Of a DNA stretch of 64,000 nt, positions 44,203 to 53,739 are shown piece after piece. Origin of the DNA: Thiobius zoothamnicola (GTDB lineage: Bacteria > Pseudomonadota > Gammaproteobacteria > Chromatiales > Chromatiaceae); NCBI GenBank assembly GCA_963678215.1, contig OY782758.1, positions 1,922,001 to 1,986,000 on the forward strand. The letters run 5' to 3'. The notes beneath the pieces were generated by a model. It was not told the origin of the DNA. It worked only from the letters and a program-made list of their open reading frames with translations, and searched no databases. The first letter of the stretch is position 1; every line of letters begins with the position of its first letter. Position numbers and translations under genes: made by a program.

Positions 44203-46029
44203 TCAATTCTGATTTTTGTTGGCATTAGCAGTAATAAGGCTGGCGACTACCAGTCCGGATACTAGGCTGTAGGTGATAGCGATCCCGATACCTTGCAGTT
44301 GAGTGATGATCAATGCGATATTCGGCAACCCAAAATTGCCTTCCGAACCCAAAAGCCCGACGCATAAAATTCCCCAAATGCTGCTGATGCCATGAATTGC
44401 CACTAAGTGGGCGCCACGATTCTGCCAGGGTTCCGCCAATAAAGTGCTTTTCAGGAAAGCATGAGCGATGTTATGTATCGATCCAGCGATTGCGCCGATC
44501 ATCATAGCTTCCAGCAAAGTCACGGTTGGTGCACAAGCTGCGATGGCGACTAACCCACTGACAAAACCACCTAATGCATAATCTGCACGGTTCTTTTGTT
44601 CACTGGATATCGCATGTTGCAATAACGCAAAAATACTGGCGAAGATAGCGGCGATAATAATATTCAATACAATCACGGAGACTTGGTCGTCCGTGACTTG
44701 AAGGTGGCTTATTGTGAAGCTGATCCAGCCGATAAAAAGTAGAAGTACGGTGCTGCTTGAATAAACTGGCGTTTCGTAAGTAGAGGATGCGCATGGTTCT
44801 GATTGACGTAGTTTATAGAGGAGGGTCATGGCGAACCAGCCAGCGACTAAGTTGAACATGGCTGTATTGGTTTCATATTGCAGACCGACTGATTGCAGCC
44901 AGCCTAAGTTGTTGACAATAAAATAATCCGCAAATATCCAGTGGCCAAATACCGGAATGATAATAGCGCCAGTAATAAACGCGAGGAAAAAATGGCGAAT
45001 ACTGGATAGTTGACAGCCAACCGCGCTGTAGATAATAAAGGCGGCAAGCATGATGACGCCAATTTCTAAAAGTATGGACTCACTTAATGTGATGGTCTCG
45101 TTGAGCGTTGGGTGATTAATGTTGATCACCGTTTCAAGCAGAGGACTGGATAAGCCCATCAAACCATTCAGGCTGGGGCCGTACATCAAGCCGAACCCGA
45201 TTATCAGGTAGCCTGAGAATACCCCCATAAACGCCAAAATAAGCCCATCATGCATCTTAACGCCATCTTGCAGTTTATCTTCATCCGTATAGGCATAAAA
45301 GAAGGCCAGTGGAATAAAGAAAATAATGATGATGTTAATGAATTTCCAGAGTTTATCGATCTCCAGGGCTAAGTTGGAATAATCACTGATTGAATCTTTG
45401 AGGCTCATCTCACCAAGTCGTTGATGAACATCGGCAATTGCTTCTTCGATCTTAACCAGATCAAGCAATATTTTATAAATACGGGTGGAATGTCCTTCGG
45501 TTAGAGATTTTTGCGTGCTGATATCCAGACTGTTCGTACGAATGCTACGGTTTATATCTTCGGATTTTTCCTCAATAGCTTGAATAGCCATCTTATTGGA
45601 AGCAATATTTCCTTTTATGTCGTCCAATAATGCCTGGCTTCGCTGAGCATATTGTTGAATAATTTTCAATGGATTATCAATTTCTGATGTTTCGCCTGTT
45701 GCTGGTTTATCGGCATGCTTTATTTGCTCAACCAAGCCATGAATATGTTTGAGTGAGTTTTCTATAGAGCGGATTCTGAGTTGGTGATCATCGCGGATCC
45801 GAGATATTCTCTCTTGATGATCCAGCATATTTCCCATGCTGGATTTTTGGGCCGCTAATGAATCTTGTAGAGCGTCTATTTGACGCTTTAGATTCTGTAT
45901 GGATGCGTCAAGAGTACGCATGCTTACCGCATCATGCGCATAAGAAAGGCTTTCCCCACCCATCACGAGATACAAAAATAGTAGAGTCAGGGTAGTGAAT
46001 GAAATGATATGGGTCTGAATCAATCGCAT
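44203..46029 (-). CDS. Ammonium-transporter-like membrane protein with N-terminal coiled coil
   Basis: 608 residues: a signal/anchor segment (to ~30), a periplasmic-looking coiled coil (~35-230, rich in Leu/Ile heptads), then about ten hydrophobic segments resembling Amt/Mep. Amt landmarks are present but altered: GHWIFAD (362-368), LGWLQSVGLQYETNTAMFNL in place of LGxxDFAGSxVVH, an ADYALGG motif, and AIHGISSIWGILCVG for PVHGxxGxWG. The second pore histidine is kept (H546), but the first is Asn393 and the DFAG aspartate is lost. It may therefore sense rather than transport ammonium, or transport another small solute. No glnK gene is nearby. Confidence 0.75.
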   Translation of the reverse strand: MRLIQTHIISFTTLTLLFLYLVMGGESLSYAHDAVSMRTLDASIQNLKRQIDALQDSLAAQKSSMGNMLDHQERISRIRDDHQLRIRSIENSLKHIHGLVEQIKHADKPATGETSEIDNPLKIIQQYAQRSQALLDDIKGNIASNKMAIQAIEEKSEDINRSIRTNSLDISTQKSLTEGHSTRIYKILLDLVKIEEAIADVHQRLGEMSLKDSISDYSNLALEIDKLWKFINIIIIFFIPLAFFYAYTDEDKLQDGVKMHDGLILAFMGVFSGYLIIGFGLMYGPSLNGLMGLSSPLLETVININHPTLNETITLSESILLEIGVIMLAAFIIYSAVGCQLSSIRHFFLAFITGAIIIPVFGHWIFADYFIVNNLGWLQSVGLQYETNTAMFNLVAGWFAMTLLYKLRQSEPCASSTYETPVYSSSTVLLLFIGWISFTISHLQVTDDQVSVIVLNIIIAAIFASIFALLQHAISSEQKNRADYALGGFVSGLVAIAACAPTVTLLEAMMIGAIAGSIHNIAHAFLKSTLLAEPWQNRGAHLVAIHGISSIWGILCVGLLGSEGNFGLPNIALIITQLQGIGIAITYSLVSGLVVASLITANANKNQN

Positions 46030-46147
46030 TTAAATATCCATCATAAAATGATTCCCCAGCCAACTTATGCGCAAGCTGCTTGTTCCTATTGTTATGGCGA
46101 CATGATCGGGGCGTTAAAATCCACTTATGCTAAAGCATCATAAGGCG

Positions 46148-47326
46148 TCAGTCATAATGAATCCGCACTTCATCAGCGACTTGTTTGGCCTGCTTAATGG
46201 CTTGGTCAATGGTTTCGGCTCTGGCTAAAGCAACCCCCAGACGCCGCCGTCCTTGTATTTCGGGCTTGGCGAATAAACGCAGTTGCGCATCTGGTACCTT
46301 CAAGGCATGTTCCAGTCCGCTGAAACTCACGCATTTTGAATGGCCTTGGCCCAATAAAGCGACCGATGCACATTGACCCGATTGTACAATCTGACCAATT
46401 GGCAAACCGAGGATGGCGCGGACATGCAAAGCGAATTCCGACAGGTTTTGCGAAATCAGAGTCACCAAGCCGGTATCATGAGGTCTGGGTGATACTTCGC
46501 TGAAATACACCTCATCGCCCGCAATAAAGAGTTCAACGCCGTAAATACCATACCCGTTTAAATCACCAACCACTTGGCGGGCGATGGAATGGGCTTTGTC
46601 CAGCGCTGTTTCTGACATGGGCTGGGGTTGCCAGGACTCACGATAATCGCCATCCTCCTGACGATGCCCGATTGGCTCACAAAAATGGATGCCATCCACG
46701 GCATTGACCGTCAATAAGGTGATTTCATAATCAAAGTGCATAAACCCTTCGACGATCACCCGGCCTTTGCCAGACCGTCCACCGTCCTGAGCATAGTCCC
46801 AGGCGGCCTGAATATCGTGAGGGGTCTTCACCAGACTCTGGCCCTTCCCGGACGAACTCATGACGGGTTTGACCACGCAAGGTAAACCAATGGCTTCAAT
46901 CGCTTTTTGGTAATCAGCAAAATCGTCAGCGAACTGATAGGGCGAGGTGGATATTTGCAGGATTTCTGCGGCCAGACGGCGAATCCCTTCACGATTCATC
47001 GTCAATTGTGCGGCACGCGCCGTGGGAACGACTTTGTAGCCTTCCTGTTCCAGAGCGACAAGTTCATGCGTGGCTAACGCTTCAATTTCCGGAATGATCA
47101 GATCCGGTTTTTCCATTTCGATAACGCGGCGCAGTGCAGCGCCATCCAGCATATTGATGGTATGGCTGCGATGTGCGACTTGCATGGCTGGAGCATGGTC
47201 ATAACGATCAATGCCGATGACTTCAATACCCAGACGTTGCAGTTCAATCGCAACTTCCTTACCGAGTTCGCCGCAACCCAATAATATGGCTTTGGTGGCG
47301 TGGGGAGTGAGCGCAGTGCCAATCAT
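46148..47326 (-). CDS. purT: Formate-dependent phosphoribosylglycinamide formyltransferase
   Basis: ATP-grasp enzyme that formylates GAR with formate and ATP in purine synthesis, an alternative to PurN. The ATG at 47326 gives MIGTALTPHATKAILLGCGE, matching PurT N-termini; the frame continues upstream to 47386. Other landmarks are GIDRYDHAPAMQVAHRSH, VVKPVMSSSGKGQSLV and YFSEVSPRPHDTGLVTL. 392 residues. Monocistronic-looking between the Amt-like gene and the nitrate reductase. Confidence 0.95.
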   Translation of the reverse strand: MIGTALTPHATKAILLGCGELGKEVAIELQRLGIEVIGIDRYDHAPAMQVAHRSHTINMLDGAALRRVIEMEKPDLIIPEIEALATHELVALEQEGYKVVPTARAAQLTMNREGIRRLAAEILQISTSPYQFADDFADYQKAIEAIGLPCVVKPVMSSSGKGQSLVKTPHDIQAAWDYAQDGGRSGKGRVIVEGFMHFDYEITLLTVNAVDGIHFCEPIGHRQEDGDYRESWQPQPMSETALDKAHSIARQVVGDLNGYGIYGVELFIAGDEVYFSEVSPRPHDTGLVTLISQNLSEFALHVRAILGLPIGQIVQSGQCASVALLGQGHSKCVSFSGLEHALKVPDAQLRLFAKPEIQGRRRLGVALARAETIDQAIKQAKQVADEVRIHYD

Positions 47327-47486
47327 GAGGAATCTTTTTGTGGTGTTAAAGGGTTGAACTGTGTCAGATTGGTTTTGAATCTGCAATCCAATGAATGAAG
47401 ATTAGCAGACGACATGGCGGGTCATATCCCTGAACAACCGATAAAGCCAAGTTTACGATCAATCCCTTTTCTTTATCGATTCCTGC

Positions 47487-50150
47487 CTACGCAGGAAGGA
47501 CGCGATTAGCCTCTTCAATCAAGCCGCGTAATTCCGGTACGCAGGAACCACAATTCGTACCGGCATTCAGCTTTTCGCCAATCGCTTCTGGTGTGTCGAG
47601 TTGTTGTTCGCGAATCGCTTTCCGCAACACATGGCGTCCCACGTTAAAACAAGCGCACACAATTGGCCCGGCGTCTTCCTGATCATGACCTGGTGACCCG
47701 GCCAGAATACGTGTTCGCTGCGTTTTATCGAGTTTGGATTGGCTGAACAAACCGACCAGCCAATCACGCGCGGGCAAAGCATTGCGGGTGGCGATAAAAA
47801 GGCTGGCGATGAGTTGATCATCGACAAAGCGCGCCGCCCGGTATTGTTGACCCGCCGTGTCCAGCAGTTCACTCCATTGCGCTGGGTCCTGGGTGCACAA
47901 CAAAGTGCGCGCGAAGGCCGTCCAATCCTCCATGGAGTGATCTCCAGCCAGCTCATAATGCCATACGCCCTGGCGTTGCGCGCGCGACCAGTATGGCAGA
48001 CTGGGTATCTCTACCGGTTCGCGGCTCAGTAAAAAGCCCTGCCATGCGACCGGATAACGGCTCAGCCTTACCGGTGTATGTTTGAACTCCGGCTGCCCGG
48101 AAACGGGATCGGTGGCCGGATTCACCACGGCACTGATGCAAGCCTGAGCAGCGAATTGATCATTCCAATGCATGGGGACGAAAACAGCACCAGGTTGTTG
48201 GGTATCGCTGATTTGCGCGCGGACAACGACTTTGCCCCAGCGACTTTCAACCTTGATTAAATCGTGCGCACCCAGATTAAGTTGGGTGGCATCCTGTGGA
48301 TGAATTTCGGCGTAAGGTTCAGTCGTATGCGCACACAGGCGAGGAGACCGGCCGGTTCGCGTCATGGTGTGCCAATGATCACGCACTCGGCCAGTGTTCA
48401 GCACCCAAGGATAGCTTGGGTTGAGCGGCATAGCTGGCGACCTCGGTGCGACGGCAATAAAACGCGCGCGCTGATTGTCGGTGTAGAAAGCGCCATCACC
48501 AAACAAGCGCGCCGTATTTTCACCAACATGGCGCACAGGCCATTGTACGGGTTGCATTCTTCGATAGGCATCATCGGTTAAATCAGCCAAGCCACCTAAA
48601 TCCAAATCACGCGAACCATTATTTTGCGTGGCGGTCAGTTCAGCGTATTCACGGAATATTTGCGCTGGGGATGCATAATCAAACCCGGCGTAGCCCATTC
48701 TTTGCGCGACCTGGCTGATGATCCACCAATCCGCCCTGGCACCATCTGGCGGATTCAAAAAAGCCTGTTGCCGGGAGATACGTCTTTCCGAATTCGTCAC
48801 CGTACCTTCTTTTTCCGCCCAGGCGTAAGTCGGCAGCAGCACATCCGCGTACTGAGTTGTGTCATTCGGCACGCAATCACTGACCACAACCTGTTGACAT
48901 TGCGCCAATGCGCGGCGCACCTGTTGATTATCCGGCAAACTCACCGCCGGGTTAGTTGCCATGATCCAGATCGCCTTGATTTGCCCGGACTCAACAGCGT
49001 GAAATAAATCCACTGCTTTCAGGCCTGGCTGCTGAGCAAGCCGATCCGTTCGCCAGAAACGGCTTAATAATTGGTAATGTGATGGATCGCCAAATTCCAG
49101 ATGCGCAGCAAGTTGATTGGCTAATGCGCCCACTTCACGTCCACCCATGGCATTTGGCTGGCCAGTGATGGAGAAAGGCCCCATGCCTGGTTTGCCGATC
49201 CGACCAGTCAGCAGATGGCAATTGATGATCGCGTTGACTTTGTCGGTTCCACTGCTGGTCTGATTCACGCCTTGTGAGTAAAGGGTGACGGTTTTATCTG
49301 TTTCGGCGAACCAGCGGAAACATTGCTCAACCGCCTGAGGCGTTAAGCCGCAGCGTTGTGCGACAGTGGCGATATCCGGCGATGACCAGTTTGCTTGATG
49401 CAGGGCTTCGTCCAAGCCCTGAGTATGTGAGTTGACAAAACCCTGATCCATACAACCTTGTTGGCGTAGGTAAGTCAGCAGACCATTGAAAAAGATGGCG
49501 TCCGTACCAGGCTGGACGGCAAGATGCAGATCGGCGCTGTCGCAGGTCGCTGTACGGCGCGGATCCAACACGATTAAACGCCGTTTGGGGTTTGCTTTAT
49601 TGGCCTTGACGATGCGTTGATAAATCACCGGATGACACCAGGCCGTATTGGAGCCGACCAAGATCACCAGATCAGCCAGCTCCAAATCGGTATAGTCGCC
49701 TGGCACGGTATCCGAACCGAACGCCCGCTTATGGCCAGCGACCGAAGAAGCCATGCATAAACGCGAGTTTGTATCAATGTTGCCGGAGCCGATGAAGCCT
49801 TTCATCAATTTATTGGCGACATAATAATCTTCTGTCAACAATTGGCCGGAAACATAAAAAGCCACTGCATCCGGGCCATATTGCTCAATCGTATCGGCGA
49901 ATTGGCGGGCGACACGGTTTAATGCGGTCTCCCAATCCACCGTCTTGCCGAACAAGGTTGGTTGGGCCAAGCGACCGGCGTGATCAATGGTTTCGGCCAA
50001 TGCTGAGCCTTTGGAGCATAATTTGCCGAAATTCGCCGGATGCGTTTTGTCGCCGCGTATCTGGTAAGCTCCATCCGATGTTTGGTTGACGATGATGCCG
50101 CAGCCGACGCCGCAGTAAGGACAAGTGGTCTGAATGTTTGCGATTGACAT
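47487..50150 (-). CDS. nasA: Assimilatory nitrate reductase catalytic subunit
   Basis: Cytoplasmic Mo-bis-MGD reductase converting nitrate to nitrite for nitrogen assimilation. The start at 50150 (MSIANIQTTCPYCGVGCGII) places the 4Fe-4S cysteines at the N-terminus; the frame extends to 50213. Middle regions include CMASSVAGHKRAFGSD, GSNTAWCHPVIYQRI and TLYSQGVNQTSSGTDKVNAI. The C-terminal ~65 residues form a BFD-like [2Fe-2S] domain (CACF, NAGTNCGSCVPEL), as in NasA of Klebsiella type. 887 residues. No nitrite reductase or nitrate transporter is adjacent. Confidence 0.93.
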   Translation of the reverse strand: MSIANIQTTCPYCGVGCGIIVNQTSDGAYQIRGDKTHPANFGKLCSKGSALAETIDHAGRLAQPTLFGKTVDWETALNRVARQFADTIEQYGPDAVAFYVSGQLLTEDYYVANKLMKGFIGSGNIDTNSRLCMASSVAGHKRAFGSDTVPGDYTDLELADLVILVGSNTAWCHPVIYQRIVKANKANPKRRLIVLDPRRTATCDSADLHLAVQPGTDAIFFNGLLTYLRQQGCMDQGFVNSHTQGLDEALHQANWSSPDIATVAQRCGLTPQAVEQCFRWFAETDKTVTLYSQGVNQTSSGTDKVNAIINCHLLTGRIGKPGMGPFSITGQPNAMGGREVGALANQLAAHLEFGDPSHYQLLSRFWRTDRLAQQPGLKAVDLFHAVESGQIKAIWIMATNPAVSLPDNQQVRRALAQCQQVVVSDCVPNDTTQYADVLLPTYAWAEKEGTVTNSERRISRQQAFLNPPDGARADWWIISQVAQRMGYAGFDYASPAQIFREYAELTATQNNGSRDLDLGGLADLTDDAYRRMQPVQWPVRHVGENTARLFGDGAFYTDNQRARFIAVAPRSPAMPLNPSYPWVLNTGRVRDHWHTMTRTGRSPRLCAHTTEPYAEIHPQDATQLNLGAHDLIKVESRWGKVVVRAQISDTQQPGAVFVPMHWNDQFAAQACISAVVNPATDPVSGQPEFKHTPVRLSRYPVAWQGFLLSREPVEIPSLPYWSRAQRQGVWHYELAGDHSMEDWTAFARTLLCTQDPAQWSELLDTAGQQYRAARFVDDQLIASLFIATRNALPARDWLVGLFSQSKLDKTQRTRILAGSPGHDQEDAGPIVCACFNVGRHVLRKAIREQQLDTPEAIGEKLNAGTNCGSCVPELRGLIEEANRVLPA

Positions 50151-50417
50151 GAGGTATATGAGTTGTGCGGAAACATGGACCGGGTGTGGTTCATGCCGAT
50201 GTTCGCCACACAAGCTGTTCTTCCAGTGGGTTGATACCCACTATCTACAGCAATATCCCTGCCAATATCAACTCCTACCGGTTGATCGTTTTAGCTGGCG
50301 TCGTCAAGAGGCTGCATTCAATCTTGATTTCCCGCCGTTTGCGGTGAGCATAAAACTGATGGGGTTTGCAAAAACTCAAACCAGCATGTGGGGGAATGAT
50401 GTTTGCCGCCTCCTGAT

Positions 50418-51230
50418 TCAGGTAATTTGTTTATAAATAGCGGAGATAACATAGGTAGCCCCGGCAAGCAAAATAATGGTCGGCCCTGCCGGTAAATCCG
50501 GGCCATACGCTAAAGCCAGTCCGCTGACACTGAGTAAAGCACCCAACAAAGTGGCGATTAACATAATGCGCGTCAGTGAATATACATGCTGAGCCGCCGC
50601 AGCGGCTGGCAAGGTCAATAAGGCCAGCACCAGAATCAACCCGACAACCTGAATCAACAACACGACAGTGACCGCTACCAACACCAGTAATAACAAATAA
50701 AAAAAGTTGACCGGTATGCCACGTAATTGGGCGAATTCCTCATCAAAGACCACCGCCAGAAATTGCCGACGGTAAATGATGACGATCAACAGTAACAAGG
50801 CATCCAGCCCTGCCATGAACCATAGACTCTGAGGTGACGTCAGCAAGATATTACCGAACAAATAGCTCATTAAATCTGTTTGGTAACCTGGCGTTTTAGC
50901 GATGAACAACAGGCCGACCGCCATGCCGATCGCCCACAAGGCACTGACCAAGGTGTCTTCCTGGGTGCTCCAATGCAAACGCACCCAACCGATTAATAAA
51001 GCCGCCATGATGGCGGTGAGCAAAGCACCCTGTAGCGGATCAAAACCATAATAAAGCGAGGCCCCCATCCCTCCCAATACGGAATGCGCGATGCCGCCAG
51101 CGATAAAGGTAATCCGCTTGACCACCACATAGGTTCCCATCACACCGCAGCCAATGCTGGCTAACAAGGCGGCGATGAGAGCATTTTGCAGAAAAGCGTG
51201 TTCGGTTAAAGCTTGGATAAAATCAGTCAT
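50418..51230 (-). CDS. znuB: Zinc ABC transporter permease ZnuB
   Basis: 270 residues with seven to nine membrane segments and the ABC-3 family signatures CGVMGTYVVVKRITFIAGGI, AHSVLGG and VVFDEEFAQLRGIP. It imports Zn2+ with ZnuC and a periplasmic ZnuA. It lies 3 bp after znuC. Because znuA here is deleted internally, the pump would need a binding protein from elsewhere to work. Confidence 0.93.
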   Translation of the reverse strand: MTDFIQALTEHAFLQNALIAALLASIGCGVMGTYVVVKRITFIAGGIAHSVLGGMGASLYYGFDPLQGALLTAIMAALLIGWVRLHWSTQEDTLVSALWAIGMAVGLLFIAKTPGYQTDLMSYLFGNILLTSPQSLWFMAGLDALLLLIVIIYRRQFLAVVFDEEFAQLRGIPVNFFYLLLLVLVAVTVVLLIQVVGLILVLALLTLPAAAAAQHVYSLTRIMLIATLLGALLSVSGLALAYGPDLPAGPTIILLAGATYVISAIYKQIT

Positions 51231-51233
51231 GAG

Positions 51234-51983
51234 TCAATGTTTGTGCGTAATCATATGAACTGGCTTGCCATACAAATCATGAATCGTATCGCTATGAATC
51301 GCACCAGTCTGGTGGCACATCAATGTCTGATTGACGCAAGCGACCCGGCTCACATATTGCGAAATGAAAGCAATGTCGTGCGAGACCACCAGAATGGTCA
51401 TGCGTTCGTTCAACATTCTCAGCAAATCAAAAATTTCATTTTCCATGCGCTGATCAATATTGGCCGTCGGCTCATCCAGAATCAAAATACGAGGTTCACC
51501 CACTAGCGCACGCGCGATCAACACCCGTTGCAATTGCCCCCCGGATAAATGGTCTATCCGGGATCGGGCGACATGCTCAACTTCAACTTCAGCCAAAGCC
51601 TGATGAGCCGCCTCACGATCCTCTTGAGACAAACCAGCCGGCCACAACCCGCCGAACAATCCGTTGGATCGCCGTACGCCTAACCTGCCAAGCAACACGA
51701 CCTGTTCGACTGTGATCGGAAAATCGCGTGGAAACGCCGGATATTGCGGTACATAACCTAATAGACGACTGGCTACGCGGGTTGGCTGCCCCAGTACGCG
51801 GATATTGCCAGATTGCGGGTTCAACAAACCCAAAATGAGTTTCAGTAAAGTGCTTTTACCGCCTGCATTTGGCCCGACAATACCGAGGAACTCCCCCGCC
51901 TCTATACGTAAATTAATGTCCGATAAAACCGGCACTGGGCCATAAGCAAAGCTGACCGTTTCAACGTCAATCACCGATTTCAT
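51234..51983 (-). CDS. znuC: Zinc ABC transporter ATP-binding protein ZnuC
   Basis: 249 residues with Walker A GPNAGGKSTLLKL (canonical Gly-Ala order swapped to Ala-Gly), Q-loop region LGYVPQYPAFPRDFP, signature LSGGQLQRVLIARAL, Walker B ILILDEPTANID and switch histidine VVSHD. It powers zinc import through ZnuB. Its ATG overlaps the stop of the znuA remnant (ATGA, 51980-51983), so the native operon order znuA-znuC-znuB is intact at the junctions. Confidence 0.94.
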   Translation of the reverse strand: MKSVIDVETVSFAYGPVPVLSDINLRIEAGEFLGIVGPNAGGKSTLLKLILGLLNPQSGNIRVLGQPTRVASRLLGYVPQYPAFPRDFPITVEQVVLLGRLGVRRSNGLFGGLWPAGLSQEDREAAHQALAEVEVEHVARSRIDHLSGGQLQRVLIARALVGEPRILILDEPTANIDQRMENEIFDLLRMLNERMTILVVSHDIAFISQYVSRVACVNQTLMCHQTGAIHSDTIHDLYGKPVHMITHKH

Positions 51984-52189
51984 GAGCGGAATGCCGCAGC
52001 GAACTGCGGCAACATTGGTTCACCAGTGCATGGGTTATCGCCCAAACCCACCATGGCCCGTGCATTGACAGGCACACCACCCATCTGCCCGATCAGTGCC
52101 TGCAAAGGCAATATGCTGGCAACCACCGACAAGGATTTGGCAACAACCAAAGTAGGCAGAGGAAACAAGAAAGTCAGAATGAAACGCAT
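51980..52189 (-). pseudogene. znuA: znuA with large internal deletion (69 codons left)
   Basis: The ATG at 52189 has an AGGA site upstream and opens a signal peptide (MRFILTFLFPLPTLVVA), followed by VVASILPLQALIGQMGGVPV and RAMVGLGDNP, the mature ZnuA N-terminus. The normal HTFEP-type metal site and about 230 residues are absent: the frame passes to EPMLPQFAAAFRS and stops, overlapping znuC as an intact operon would. This points to an internal, frame-preserving deletion joining the start and end of the gene. The product lacks every zinc ligand and cannot be a binding protein. Confidence 0.75.
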
Positions 52190-52232
52190 AGCTGTCCTGG
52201 AATGCTGAAAAAATCGAGATCGGCCGAATGAT

Positions 52233-52253
52233 AAATGTAATAACATTACATTT
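52233..52253. promoter_or_regulatory. Zur-type box upstream of the znu operon
   Basis: AAATGTAAT-AAC-ATTACATTT is a perfect 9-bp palindrome with a 3-nt centre. Extended on the minus strand it reads GAAATGTAATGTTATTACAT, close to the gammaproteobacterial Zur site GAAATGTTATA-x-TATAACATTTC. It lies 44 bp above the znuA start, where Zn-loaded Zur would block transcription. Confidence 0.8.
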
Positions 52254-52337
52254 CCATCCGGTAGGCAAGAATCAACGTTTTCAGCGGATCATAAAGCGGG
52301 AAGGTTTGGAAGTTTCGCCTGAAGGCAAGAAGGCGGC

Positions 52338-52439
52338 GGCTCCGCCAGCGATTCCCGGCGCATGCATCAATTGCTGTGGCTGCTCCCTTCCGGGCCTGAC
52401 CAGATTCACAACCTAGCATCGCGGGAGACCAACGGAACC
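52338..52439 (-). ncRNA. ffs: 4.5S RNA (bacterial signal recognition particle RNA)
   Basis: The minus strand carries the universally conserved SRP loop GGTCAGGCCCGGAAGGGAGC and AGCC. The ends pair (GGTTCCG with CGGAGCC), closing a ~102-nt hairpin of the small gammaproteobacterial type. The RNA binds Ffh to target nascent membrane proteins. The exact ends are inferred from base pairing. Confidence 0.93.
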
Positions 52440-52620
52440 ACCATTGAACTCAGCATTTGGCTAAAAGCTAATGTTCGATTATGCCAGAGTTAAGGGCGCT
52501 CGTCATTCAGCTTGTTTGACGCTCAGCAATTCCCGCTGAGTAAGAAAAGTCAGCAAACAAAAGCTCTTCAGGGCCATGCCAAAAAAAGATTTCGTAAACT
52601 TTGGGTGGATAATGCGCTAG

Positions 52621-53218
52621 GGAGCGTTCTCAATTAATCCAGATCATAGCGGCAACCAAACAGAGCATTGCCTGGAAAGTCCGTGCTAAGCGCTCAAATC
52701 GCGTCGCGATACGACGATAATGTTTCAATTTTTGAAACAATTTTTCAACCAAATTTCGCTCTTTATACAGATGCCTATCATACTGCTTGGCCGTTTTTCT
52801 ATTCCGCTTTGGCGGAATCACCGGGATTACATGACAAGCCTCAATCGTAGCGATAAAAGAATCGGCATCATAACCTTTATCGGCAATGACATCATCAGGG
52901 GTAAAACAGTCTATCAAGGCATCTGCCTGCTTGATTTCTGAGCACTGGCCTGCAGTTAACAACATCCGTACCGGATTGCCCATCGCCTCTTCAGGCTGGT
53001 GTTTTTTTGCTGCCCCATGTTGGTGGACACGGATAATACTCCCATCCACCATCAAGTACTCCAGGTCGCGATCCTTGGCGATGGCCTCAAAAATCCGTGT
53101 CCAATGGCCTTTATGAGACCATCGGTTATAGCGCACATAAACCCGATGCCAATGTCCAAAATAAATCCGAATATTATCCCGAGCTGCGCACCACTGCTCA
53201 TCTAATTGAGAACGCTCC
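52621..53218 (-). mobile_element. Internally deleted IS5-family (IS427-like) element, 598 bp
   Basis: The left end GGAGCGTTCTCAATTA and right end (complement of TAATTGAGAACGCTCC) are inverted repeats. Both sides are flanked by CTAG (52617-52620, 53219-53222), the 4-bp target type of this family. At ~600 bp it is shorter than the usual 0.8-0.9 kb. The missing part lies in the 5' portion of the transposase gene, where DEQW joins directly to a later segment (FGHWHRVYVRYNRW). Confidence 0.85.
52630..53136 (-). pseudogene. IS5-family transposase, 5'-deleted
   Basis: The catalytic half is intact: LEYLMVDGSIIRVHQHGAAK, DDVIADKGYDADSFIA, VIPPKRNRKT and ERNLVEKLFQKLKHYRRIAT. The open frame extends upstream of the listed GTG through FGHWHRVYVRYNRW and DEQW to the element's right end without a start codon. 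The N-terminal DNA-binding part (about 60 residues) is missing, so it is probably inactive, though it might be moved in trans by a full copy. Confidence 0.8.
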
Positions 53219-53229
53219 CTAGTTATTAT

Positions 53230-53739
53230 TTACTCGATAACCTGACTTTTCCTGAGTTGATATCCATCTGAATCAATTGGTATCAAACGAAAGAAATCCA
53301 CAGGTGGAGAAGTATTAGCTTGGATAAAAACAACCTTATCATATTCTAAAAATGTCATTTCATAATCTTCAAAAACATACTTAGATATTTTTTTTCCTTT
53401 AGGATGATCATAGCGAAACCTCCCTTGGTAACTTACATTCGAGTCGAGAATTTCCCCTCTATATATTCCCGGTTCGTCACTATTATCCCGACATATATAC
53501 GCCCAGCTAAAATGATCATATCCGCCAATTAGTAGTAAATTTTCAGGTATGGCTTTACCCCACATATTTTTTACTTTTTCCACATCACTAGGGAAAGGTT
53601 CTATTTTCCGCATTTCAATAGAGTTTTTTGCACATACAAAATTCATATCCCCTCCAGTTTTTTTATAAACCCATATCAAGAAAAAACAAAATATAGGTAA
53701 TGCTACCACCAAAAGCCATTTCATTTTAATTTTTATCAT
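53230..53739 (-). CDS. Candidate immunity protein for the adjacent T6SS effector (membrane-anchored)
   Basis: 169 residues, with one N-terminal membrane segment (WLLVVALPIFCFFLIWVY) followed by a soluble, acidic and aromatic domain (GGYDHFSWAYICRDNSDEPG, KYVFEDYEMTFLEYDKVVFI). The topology places the soluble domain in the periplasm. Its ATG overlaps the effector stop (ATGA, 53736-53739). A periplasm-facing anchor suits immunity against a toxin acting on the cell wall or membrane. I do not recognise a named family, and the gene is A/T-rich like its effector. Confidence 0.7.
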   Translation of the reverse strand: MIKIKMKWLLVVALPIFCFFLIWVYKKTGGDMNFVCAKNSIEMRKIEPFPSDVEKVKNMWGKAIPENLLLIGGYDHFSWAYICRDNSDEPGIYRGEILDSNVSYQGRFRYDHPKGKKISKYVFEDYEMTFLEYDKVVFIQANTSPPVDFFRLIPIDSDGYQLRKSQVIE

